Source of the DNA: JAFGQU01 sp964483625
GTDB lineage: Bacteria > Omnitrophota > Gorgyraeia > Duberdicusellales > 4484-171
Assembly (NCBI GenBank): GCA_964483625.1
Contig: CAZABB010000006.1
Location: 13,682-77,681, forward strand
Reading direction: 5' to 3'
DNA length: 64,000 bases
Shown: piece after piece, positions 57,007 through 64,000 of the stretch
Numbering within the stretch: the stretch's first letter is position 1
Layout: each line of letters begins with the position of its first letter
The notes under the pieces: model-generated
What the model was told of the DNA's origin: nothing
The model's input: only the letters and a program-made list of their open reading frames with translations
The model's database searches: none
Made by a program: the position numbers and the translations under genes

Positions 57007-57066
57007 CATCACCGTAATCACATCTGAATTAAATCATCTTAAACCATTTTGCAATCATTGTAATCC
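57007..57066. repeat. CATCACCGTAATCACATCTG-type words
   Basis: CATCACCGTAATCA, AATCATCTTAAACC and CAATCATTGTAATCC are variants of the ATCACNGTAATC word of 41433-41521. They fill part of the 56819-57140 spacer, which otherwise holds only the terminator. Confidence 0.45.
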
Positions 57067-57070
57067 TTGT

Positions 57071-57109
57071 TAAAAAAATATCCGCTCCCCCGCGCAAAGG
57101 GAGCGGATA
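57071..57109 (-). terminator. Intrinsic terminator of the surface-protein gene
   Basis: TATCCGCTCCC (57079-57089) and GGGAGCGGATA (57099-57109) form an 11-bp stem. On the minus strand the stem is followed by TTTTTTTA, just after the stop of the 57141 gene. Confidence 0.85.
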
Positions 57110-57140
57110 CAAAGTGAGAAAAAGGGCTTAGAAAAGACCG

Positions 57141-60100
57141 TCAGGACGCCTGACAGCCGACGGTGACGATAATTGTCTGCTGATTGGTCGCCGTTGTCGC
57201 CGTCGGGGCTTCAAACTGAAAAAACAGTGCCCGTTCTTTCGTCGGCGGCACGTTATCTCCGGTCGCCGTTGCAGTACTATAGGTAAATTTCGTTCCGGTG
57301 GCGGTTTGTGTCGAAGTCGTGATCACGTCTTCTGAACCGCCTTCGTTAAAATCACCCCCGACCGGAGTATCGTCGGTCGCATGACAATAGGCTCCGTTTA
57401 AAACATAGACTTCATTTGCGGCACTGGAACCCGCCGTCCAGTCGGCCGGATCGGCGAGCGATAAGGTAAACGTCTCGGTAATCTCGCCGTCGTTGGTCAC
57501 GGTGACCTTCTGGGCGCCGGCCATCGTCGTCACACTACCGGTATCAACCAGACCGATATCCCAGGTATTGGTATCAAGAGAAAGGCTCAAGGTCGGCAGA
57601 ACGTCCGGCGCGTTGATCGCATCGGCGGGATCAGTCGGTACCGCCGGGCTTCCCATTCCTACCGCACTATAGGTCCCGTCGTCGGCCTCAAAGTAATACG
57701 AACAGTTATCGGTATTTGGCCCGTAGGGAATGGTCTGCGTGGTGACATACCATTCGCCGTTTGTATAATCGCCGTCGCGTTTGGTGGGATCGCCGGATGT
57801 GGCAAGGCCCATATTGATATCCTCACCCGCATCGCCGTAATCGCCGTCACCGTTTTTATCCAGATACAACTTCATCGTTACCGGCGCGGTATCATTTGTG
57901 TTGGTATACTCTATCTGGAAAATAAAGTTCGTCGTCGAGTACCCGGTCTCAGGATCAAGGCCGTCGGAGACATATCCGGCTCCGCCGGTCCAGGAAAGCG
58001 TACAGGGATTAATAGAAAATCCGCCGACGATCGTATCACTCTGCCCCGTCGGATTGGTCACGACCACATCCCAGACGCCTGACGCCGCTCCGGTCAAGTC
58101 AAAATCACAGGTAAGTTGGTTTAAACTGACGATCGTCACATCGGTCGCATCGATATCAGTCTCGCCGGCTTTCTGCAACGCTACCGTCACCGCGGTCTGG
58201 AAATTTCCGCCCTGAATAACCGCATCATCGACCGTTTCGCCGCTCAAACCCGTATCGGGTGAGATACTGGTCACCGCCGGTGCGGCAAGATTATAATCAT
58301 CGATAATATCCTGGGGGCTTAACGAGGAGTTGTAAATTTTGAGTTCGTCGATCGTCCCGGTAAAATATTCCCCGGCACTTGAATCGACGCCGTCATGACA
58401 ATAGGTATTATCTCCGTTCATCCCGATACTGATATTATTCCCGTGCGCGTAAACCTGCCCGCCGTTACCTGAACCGATCGATATGCTGTCGACATACGCC
58501 AGGAACTTATTTGCCTGCACTGAGGCGCCGGCGTTATCCAGCCGTAGAGCGACATGGTACCAGGTATCGGTACTGACTGCGGCCGAGTGCCAGGTTCCCG
58601 ACCAGTTGTATTCGGCCCGGTTATAACCACCAACATAGACCCGGCCGTTATACAGGTAAATATTAAACCCGCGGGTCGAGCCGCCTTCTTCGTAGATCAT
58701 CTGACGCGTGGTCACATCGGACGATGTCTTAAACCAGACTAAAATCGTCCGGTCGGTGTAGGGCCCGCCGGTATTGATATCGTTATGATCGGCAATATTT
58801 GCGTAGTCGGAACCAGAGAATTCGAGCGCTTTGCCGATTGCGGCATAGTTCGTCCAGGCGACCCCGCTAATACTACCGTCATGGCTGTTGATACTGTCCG
58901 TAGCGGTCGAGCCTGAGCCGTCATCCATCTTAAGCCAGGCAATAAAGCCGGGATCGAATACGATAAACCCGTCAGTCAGCTGCCCGTTTTCTGTATCGGG
59001 ATTGGTGACTACCACGTTCCAGTAACCGGTCGCAGCCCCTGTGAGATCGAAATCGCAGGTGATCTCGGTATCACTGATAAAGGTGACATCGGTCGCGGTG
59101 ATATCGGACTGGCCCGACTTGGTGAGTTTTACCGTACAGCCGCTTTGGAAATTAGTTCCGGTAATCGTTGCGTCATCGACGGATGTCCCCTGCATCGCAC
59201 CCGAAGGATCGACACTGACAACCGAAATCCCGATTACCTCAAACCCGTCAGTCAAGGTATCGTCCTGACCTGTCAGGTTGGTGACGATCACGTTCCAGTC
59301 ACCGGTCACGGCACCCGTGAGATCAACATCGCAGGTGATCTCGGTCGTACTGACCACGGTCACACTTGAACCGTTAATATCGGATTCACCCGACTTAGTC
59401 AACGCAACTGTAGCACCGGTCTGAAAATTCGAACCTTCGATCGTAACGCTCACCGTCTCCCCTACCCCGCCGGTTGCCGGGGTGATCGAAGTGAGCGTGG
59501 GTTCGGTCTCCTTATACCGGTCGGCGACTTCTGAGGCGTCCAGAGCGAAATTATATATCCGCACCTCATCGAGCGTCCCCTGCCAGAAATTCTGCGTGCC
59601 CTGGTTATCGGCACCGATCGATACATTGATCCCTGAATTTCCTGCCAAATTATGGGTTACATTAATCGTCTCCTGCAGGACCCCGTCATAATATATTTTC
59701 ATCTCGTTATCGGAATCACTGAACGTCATCACCAGATGATGCCATTCGTCCGTCGGCATGGTAAACGATTTGTTCGATACAGTATAACTTGACCCGTCCC
59801 CGATACCACCGTAAGGTCGGCCGTTATCGGAGCCCAAGAAATAAAAATCGTTTCCGCTGCGCCGCGAGACGACTTTGGCGTAATTACCGCGGGTTGTCTC
59901 ATACACCCAGCCCTCAAGCGACAGCTGGCCGGTGATCTGTAGCGTCGTATCGTCGGGAACATTGACGTAATCGTTCCCATCAAACACAAGAGCGTTACCT
60001 GCCGCAGCCGTCGTTGTCCAGGCCGGATCGTTGGGACTTGAGGCCCGCGTTCCGTCATTCGGCCCGATACTATCTGAGACGGTATTGCCGGAATTCTCAT

Positions 60101-61940
60101 CCATCTTCCACCAGGAGACAAGGCCTGATTTTTCGATGCTGAACCCGTTACCGAGTGTCCCTGAGAACCCATTGGGGTTGGTGACGACCACGTTCCAGTA
60201 TCCGGTTGCAGCCCCGGTGAGACCGAAATCGCAGGTCAGGTTATCGTCATCGGTTACTGAAACATCGGTCGCGGTGATATCGGTCTCGCCGGCTTTGGTC
60301 AATTTTACCGTAAGGCCACTCTGAAAATTGGTGCCGGCGATAGCGGCATCGTCGATCGTTGCGCCGACGGTACCGGAGGTAGGATCGATTGTAGAGACCT
60401 GAGGTATCGCCCGATCATAGTTGCCGGAAACCTCCGCCGGAGTCAATACATCGTTATATATTTTTACGTCATCGATGATCCCGTCGAAACCTATATCATC
60501 ACCGAAGATAAGCGGGAGGTTATTGGTATTGATCGCACCGGAGACCGTGGTCTGGTCTGCCAACGAACCGTTGACATAGAGTTTTAGATTATTGGCACCG
60601 CCGGAAGAATCATAGGTCAATACCACCTGGTTCCAGCCGGAGACCGCTGCGGCAGAGATCGTTGTACCGTTGATCGAGGTGTGAGCTTCGGCAGTGTCTG
60701 CCCCGATACCGTAAGCGCCGGCTTTTGAGACCCCGGTGGGAGTCTCATCGCCGACGCTTACGGTCGGATCACTCGAGGCATATTTCCCTACCGCCACCCA
60801 ATCCAGAAAATATGGATTACCGCCCCTGACCACGAACCGGTCAAAAGGGCTGTGATTGGAATCAGAACCGGAGGCGCTGCCGATCGAGGAATGGTTTTCA
60901 TCGTACAACGTCGCGGTAAAATTACTGGAAGAATCACGGGTAAGTTCAGTCACATACCAGTTCCCCCAGGGCTGAGCCAGACTGCTTACGGCGACATCGG
61001 TTCCCGATGCGTTATCGCGCCGCTCCACCCCGAAATTGGAAGAGCCCGATTGTTCGGCCTCACGCCGGATGGAATAACCGTCCCAGTTTGAATCTTCCAG
61101 TCCGTACCGGTCCCAGTTACCGCCGCTTTGGGCGGTATCGGAACGGTAATCTCTTACCAGCATCCGGTAGGTCGAGACCGTCGTGCCGATCGTCTTATAC
61201 CCGCCGTTGGGGTCGTCATTATTTATTTTATTCAGTGTGTTCGAAGAAAACGTCGTCGTATCCTGCTGTACCGAACCGGTCCCGTAATCGCTCCAGCCCG
61301 ACCAGGAGCTGAAATCGTCGAAAAATACCCAGGTATTTGCGCCGCTGGATGCCGAACTCGCAGCGGAATTTCCGTAATACATGTAGATGGTCGAGGTGCC
61401 TGAGGCGATATTGTCGACCTCGACCCAGACTTTGGCGTTATTTGAATTGGTATAGGACTCGATCCAGTAATCGAGTGCGGTGCCGGAGGAATTGTAGAAC
61501 CTCAGGTCGGAGAAATCATTGTTCATGTGCCCCGATACATAATCGACCGAGACCAGGACCTGATAGTTGGTCTGAGCTGAGCCGGCATTGGTAAGGGTGA
61601 TCGGTTTCTTAAACCGCCAGAGACCGGCATCGACATTGAACCAGGCCTCGACTGAAAGGGTGGTGGTGATATCTAACGTGGCATCATCGGGAACATTTAC
61701 ATTATCATTGGTACCGTCGAAATCGAGCGCATCGTCAAGGAGGCCGGATGTCGTCCAGCTTGCGCCCGAACGGCTCCCGTCGTTCGAGCCTTGCGAGTCA
61801 CCGACGGTATTGCCTGAACCTTCGTCCATTTCCCACCAGGAAACGAGGTTTCCCGTTTCCGGATCGTCGGCAAAGACAAAAAACGATGCCGTAAAGACAG
61901 AGAGACAGATTGTACAAATTATGAAGAGCCTGCGCGTCAT
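57141..61940 (-). CDS. Large secreted LamG/IPT surface protein
   Basis: 1,599 residues from MTRRLFIICTICLSVFTASF, a signal peptide ending near FVFA-DD; AGGAGAAGA precedes it. LamG (concanavalin-like) domains start at GLVSWWEMDEGSGN, GLVSWWKMDENSGN and GFIAWLKMDDGSGS. Four IPT/TIG beta-sandwiches with the repeated GTNFQSGLTVKLTKAGETDI pattern separate them. The first LamG is split by about 300 residues (about 106-404) holding a DUF2341 domain (WRFKKPITLTNAGSAQTNYQ, then IYMYYGNSAA). The C-terminal 300 residues hold a calcium-loop-like LDKNGDGDYGDAGED. Likely an adhesin or glycan-binding protein. Its leader has a c-di-GMP riboswitch. Confidence 0.9.
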   Translation of the reverse strand: MTRRLFIICTICLSVFTASFFVFADDPETGNLVSWWEMDEGSGNTVGDSQGSNDGSRSGASWTTSGLLDDALDFDGTNDNVNVPDDATLDITTTLSVEAWFNVDAGLWRFKKPITLTNAGSAQTNYQVLVSVDYVSGHMNNDFSDLRFYNSSGTALDYWIESYTNSNNAKVWVEVDNIASGTSTIYMYYGNSAASSASSGANTWVFFDDFSSWSGWSDYGTGSVQQDTTTFSSNTLNKINNDDPNGGYKTIGTTVSTYRMLVRDYRSDTAQSGGNWDRYGLEDSNWDGYSIRREAEQSGSSNFGVERRDNASGTDVAVSSLAQPWGNWYVTELTRDSSSNFTATLYDENHSSIGSASGSDSNHSPFDRFVVRGGNPYFLDWVAVGKYASSDPTVSVGDETPTGVSKAGAYGIGADTAEAHTSINGTTISAAAVSGWNQVVLTYDSSGGANNLKLYVNGSLADQTTVSGAINTNNLPLIFGDDIGFDGIIDDVKIYNDVLTPAEVSGNYDRAIPQVSTIDPTSGTVGATIDDAAIAGTNFQSGLTVKLTKAGETDITATDVSVTDDDNLTCDFGLTGAATGYWNVVVTNPNGFSGTLGNGFSIEKSGLVSWWKMDENSGNTVSDSIGPNDGTRASSPNDPAWTTTAAAGNALVFDGNDYVNVPDDTTLQITGQLSLEGWVYETTRGNYAKVVSRRSGNDFYFLGSDNGRPYGGIGDGSSYTVSNKSFTMPTDEWHHLVMTFSDSDNEMKIYYDGVLQETINVTHNLAGNSGINVSIGADNQGTQNFWQGTLDEVRIYNFALDASEVADRYKETEPTLTSITPATGGVGETVSVTIEGSNFQTGATVALTKSGESDINGSSVTVVSTTEITCDVDLTGAVTGDWNVIVTNLTGQDDTLTDGFEVIGISVVSVDPSGAMQGTSVDDATITGTNFQSGCTVKLTKSGQSDITATDVTFISDTEITCDFDLTGAATGYWNVVVTNPDTENGQLTDGFIVFDPGFIAWLKMDDGSGSTATDSINSHDGSISGVAWTNYAAIGKALEFSGSDYANIADHNDINTGGPYTDRTILVWFKTSSDVTTRQMIYEEGGSTRGFNIYLYNGRVYVGGYNRAEYNWSGTWHSAAVSTDTWYHVALRLDNAGASVQANKFLAYVDSISIGSGNGGQVYAHGNNISIGMNGDNTYCHDGVDSSAGEYFTGTIDELKIYNSSLSPQDIIDDYNLAAPAVTSISPDTGLSGETVDDAVIQGGNFQTAVTVALQKAGETDIDATDVTIVSLNQLTCDFDLTGAASGVWDVVVTNPTGQSDTIVGGFSINPCTLSWTGGAGYVSDGLDPETGYSTTNFIFQIEYTNTNDTAPVTMKLYLDKNGDGDYGDAGEDINMGLATSGDPTKRDGDYTNGEWYVTTQTIPYGPNTDNCSYYFEADDGTYSAVGMGSPAVPTDPADAINAPDVLPTLSLSLDTNTWDIGLVDTGSVTTMAGAQKVTVTNDGEITETFTLSLADPADWTAGSSAANEVYVLNGAYCHATDDTPVGGDFNEGGSEDVITTSTQTATGTKFTYSTATATGDNVPPTKERALFFQFEAPTATTATNQQTIIVTVGCQAS

Positions 61941-62092
61941 TCTTCTCCTGGGCAAGGGGAAGAGATCCTAAAGCACTATTGAGCAATATCCCTGATTGTG
62001 TAAGCGGTTATGAGATGCCTTTTTAGCTGCGCGATGAGAGGATTCCCTGTATTCCCACTTATCTTTTATTATACCGTAACCTGGCCGGATTC

Positions 62093-62140
62093 TAAAAAAA
62101 ATCCCCCGCACTCACAGCCTGAGCCTATAGTGCGGGGGTT
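62093..62140 (-). terminator. Second intrinsic terminator in the surface-gene leader
   Basis: CCCCCGCACT and AGTGCGGGGG form a strong stem. On the minus strand it is followed by ATTTTTTTT, about 150 nt before the start at 61940. Confidence 0.8.
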
Positions 62141-62146
62141 ACCGTT

Positions 62147-62187
62147 AAAAAAAATCCGCACGTTTAGTTCTCTATGCGTGCGGATTA
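62147..62187 (-). terminator. First intrinsic terminator, directly after the riboswitch
   Basis: AATCCGCACG and CGTGCGGATT flank a 14-nt loop and, on the minus strand, precede a run of eight T. It is the natural expression platform of the GEMM aptamer. Confidence 0.8.
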
Positions 62188-62210
62188 CCGTACTCTTATC
62201 CCTTTAAAAA

Positions 62211-62323
62211 AGGTACGTATTCGGCAACCTGGCAACCATAGGATTTTTTCTTTCAAATTCCGTTAGGTCCACGGCTTTGCGTCCCCCATTTTCATGGGGT
62301 TTGCCATTATCGTATTCACCTTT
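62211..62323 (-). ncRNA. Cyclic-di-GMP-I (GEMM-I) riboswitch
   Basis: The minus strand shows the conserved GEMM blocks in order: GGCAAACC, a CCCCAT-GAAA-ATGGGG hairpin with a GNRA loop, GGGGGACGCAAAGCC, CCTAA, and CCTATGGTTGCCAGGTTGCC with the tetraloop-receptor and G used for ligand contact. It precedes two terminators and the LamG gene, so c-di-GMP very likely sets expression of the surface protein. Confidence 0.92.
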
Positions 62324-62350
62324 TGTCAAAAGATCTCTCGATTTATATAT

Positions 62351-62382
62351 AATATATACCATATCACTCGGTAGCATTTCAA
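62351..62382 (-). promoter_or_regulatory. Sigma-70-type promoter of the riboswitch leader
   Basis: On the minus strand TTGAAA (62382-62377) and TATATA (62358-62353) are 18 nt apart, about 30 nt before the aptamer. Confidence 0.55.
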
Positions 62383-62465
62383 GGAAAAATCGCGACTTTT
62401 TAACCCACAACTGTTTGGCACACAATAACTTATAATTTTACCATCGCCTGTTTTTACAAACCAAC

Positions 62466-62498
62466 TTACCACCTCCACTCCGGGAGTGGAGGTGGTAA
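62466..62498. repeat. REP-type palindrome 1
   Basis: ACCACCTCCACTCC-G-GGAGTGGAGGTGGT with flanking TT/AA, perfect over 33 bp, ends 8 nt before the RAYT stop codon. Confidence 0.8.
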
Positions 62499-62506
62499 TC
62501 ACCTTC

Positions 62507-63181
62507 CTATTCTTCCAGCAAAAGGTGTTTGATTTTACTCAATTCTCTTTGATATGAAATCCGATCATGAACGAACTTTTTATAGCTATTGATTTTTATA
62601 TCCAGCATATCATCGTAATCGCACAGCCTGGCTTCTGCTGTCTCCCACCCTATATACTCACGATACGAAGAAAAATGCCATTCTTCAGGTTGATCCACTA
62701 AAAAAGAGGTTGCAGGATTTAAGTGAATATACCGTGTCATATGCAGCAACTGCTCGTCGGTTTCGATCAACCTGTTCTGGAATCGGCCTTCCCATAAGGG
62801 GCCTTTTCGCTTATATTTTAAATTGAAATACCGGCTATATCCGTCAAAAACTTTACGCACATAATGGACGATTCCTTGATCACAATTCTGCTTTAAGAGC
62901 AAATGTATATGCGTAGGCATAATACAATAGGCAATAATACTATTTAATCTTTCTTTGTCTTTGGCTACAGGAATAAAAGCTTTTTCAAACCCGTTCTTTT
63001 TTACTTGTTCCAATTCCAGAAAATGAGAAAGCTTCTTTTCAGGTGAGAGTATTTGATAGTAGCGGATAAGTTGATGCATGTATTCATAGTCTCGGGGGTT
63101 ATTAAAAATTTTAAATTTTGCAATACTTTTACTGTAGACATGATAGACTTCGCCCGTAACAAGGGATTCTCTTCTTGGCAT
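62507..63181 (-). CDS. REP-associated tyrosine transposase (RAYT, Y1-type HUH)
   Basis: 224 residues starting MPRRESLVTGEVYHVYSKSI. The HUH motif is IMPTHIHLLLK and the catalytic Tyr lies in VRKVFDGYSRYFN, followed by KGPLWEGRFQNRLI and MTRYIHLNPA, as in TnpA_REP proteins. Three palindromes of one CTCCACTCCGGGAGTGG family flank it (62466, 63201, 63328). RAYTs mobilise REP elements. It lies between two paralogous surface-protein genes. Confidence 0.92.
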   Translation of the reverse strand: MPRRESLVTGEVYHVYSKSIAKFKIFNNPRDYEYMHQLIRYYQILSPEKKLSHFLELEQVKKNGFEKAFIPVAKDKERLNSIIAYCIMPTHIHLLLKQNCDQGIVHYVRKVFDGYSRYFNLKYKRKGPLWEGRFQNRLIETDEQLLHMTRYIHLNPATSFLVDQPEEWHFSSYREYIGWETAEARLCDYDDMLDIKINSYKKFVHDRISYQRELSKIKHLLLEE

Positions 63182-63200
63182 AATGAACTCCTTCTCTCCA

Positions 63201-63231
63201 CCCTCCTCCCACTCCGGGAGTGGAGGGAGGG
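63201..63231. repeat. REP-type palindrome 2
   Basis: CCCTCCTCCCACTCC and GGAGTGGAGGGAGGG mirror each other with one offset; located 20 nt upstream of the RAYT start. Confidence 0.75.
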
Positions 63232-63327
63232 ATGTTCCCTTTTGCCCGGGCAATAACCCAAATTGGTTTATTATAATTATACGCCTTAAAGTATTTGTTG
63301 TATATACAGAGAAAAAGGAATGAACCG

Positions 63328-63342
63328 CCACTCCCGGAGTGG
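63328..63342. repeat. REP-type palindrome 3
   Basis: CCACTCCCGGAGTGG, perfect around its central C, immediately before the stop of the surface-protein gene at 63350. Confidence 0.7.
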
Positions 63343-63349
63343 AGGTAGG

Positions 63350-64000
63350 TTAGAATTCGCTGGAGGCGAAGGCTTCGATGGTGATCACGATCGTCTGTTG
63401 AGCGCCGGTCGAGGTCGAAGACGGGGCGCCGAAACGGATCCAGAGCTCCCGCGTGCCGGTTGCCGGCACATCGTCACCGTTCTGGTCGCCGGCGAAATTG
63501 GTCGTGTCACAGTCTTTCTGGCCCGATTCGAAAATAATATCGCTGGTCCCTTCTGCCGGCGCATCACCGTCAAAGGTATCGCCCGGCGCGACCGAATTGA
63601 ACATCGCAAGGAGCTTATACTGATCGGCACCCGGGTTTGCCGCGGTCTCAACGACCGTATAATCGGCCGGTGAGGTCGTGATCTGGAGTTTAAAATCCTC
63701 ATCCCCGTCACCGTCGTTGGTCACCGTAATCGATGAAGCCGTCGTCGTATAACTTCCCGGATCGACGATGCCGAAATCATAGGTAGCAGATGATACACTG
63801 ACACTTAAGGTTTGTAAGACATCCGGCGCATTAATTGGAGTTGTCGGGGCGCCGGTCGCGGCGCCCTCGCCGTCGTTGGCCTCGAAATAATAAGAACAAT
63901 TATCGGTATCGGGACCGTAGGGAATCGTTGTCGTATAGGTATAAATCTTTCCGTCGGTATAATCGGTATCACCAGGATTGTCTTCGTTCATATCGACGAC
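63350..64000 (-). CDS. C-terminal part of a second surface protein, N-terminus beyond window
   Basis: The open frame continues to the right edge. It contains IPYGPDTDNCSYYFEANDGEG, then NAPDVLQTLSVSVSSATYDFGIVD and ITVTNDGDGDEDFKLQI, closely like the last 300 residues of the 57141 protein (DNCSYYFEADDG, INAPDVLPTLSLSLDTNTWD). So two paralogues stand in tandem with the RAYT between them. Likely secreted. Confidence 0.8.
   Translation of the reverse strand, partial: VVDMNEDNPGDTDYTDGKIYTYTTTIPYGPDTDNCSYYFEANDGEGAATGAPTTPINAPDVLQTLSVSVSSATYDFGIVDPGSYTTTASSITVTNDGDGDEDFKLQITTSPADYTVVETAANPGADQYKLLAMFNSVAPGDTFDGDAPAEGTSDIIFESGQKDCDTTNFAGDQNGDDVPATGTRELWIRFGAPSSTSTGAQQTIVITIEAFASSEF

Noticed and set aside
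57600..61900. Many open frames on the strand opposite the LamG gene
   Set aside because: They follow the reversed codons of a GC-rich repetitive gene and show no domains.
1..64000. CRISPR array
   Set aside because: No regularly spaced identical repeats of 23-37 nt were found; the periodic GTCACA words are too short and lack spacers.

Overview
The window is built from two unlike halves that meet inside one broken gene near position 33,010. Positions 1 to about 33,000 look like an archaeal-type integrated element or plasmid with dense small genes. Many genes have a TATA-like box centred 25-30 nt before a start codon with no leader, and arginine is mostly AGG/AGA. Positions 33,010 to 64,000 look like chromosome of an uncultivated Gram-negative bacterium. 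They carry housekeeping genes (mnmE, folC, folE, purH), beta-barrel and lipoprotein-sorting genes, intrinsic terminators, a cyclic-di-GMP riboswitch and word-like intergenic repeats. An Omnitrophota-like bacterium and a DPANN-like archaeon are guesses from general style only.

Left half. From 1 to 5 kb there are a serine recombinase running off the left edge and a ribbon-helix-helix/HsdM/HsdS cassette without HsdR. From 5 to 16 kb there are small regulators (winged-helix, RHH, AbrB-like, ParB-like HTH), a tyrosine recombinase, coiled-coil proteins, a degenerate receiver, DUF2958 and a HerA-type ATPase operon. Several promoters here share a TGAGTG box just before the TATA box. From 16 to 23 kb one co-directional run encodes a zinc-ribbon protein, a lipoprotein, an E2-like protein, a membrane-anchored P-loop ATPase, a YdjM-like membrane protein, a second tyrosine recombinase followed by a perfect 16-bp inverted repeat, a receiver/HTH protein and an APH-fold kinase. 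From 23 to 32 kb a defence cluster holds a PD-(D/E)XK-like protein, an McrB with an EVE-like domain inserted in its AAA+ core, McrC, a second PD-(D/E)XK protein, a beta-CASP metallo-beta-lactamase nuclease and a methyltransferase.

Junction. comM on the minus strand is intact through its MNPCPC motif and then runs into unrelated sequence. A tandem XRE regulator of the left half starts within the same few bases. This is either insertion of an element into comM or a chimeric join.

Right half. uvrD/pcrA, folE, mnmE, folC and purH are followed by a G-domain-less YchF-like protein coupled to an EF-G paralogue, three ferritin-like proteins (one fused to a Tpx peroxiredoxin and a pterin dehydratase), and an ArsR/thioredoxin/RND/LolA-like/outer-membrane-protein operon. 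Iron and redox genes (ferritin, NifU-C, Fur) and MscS come next. The end holds a 1,599-residue LamG/IPT surface protein under a GEMM-I riboswitch, and a REP-associated transposase lies between it and a paralogous surface gene cut by the window edge.
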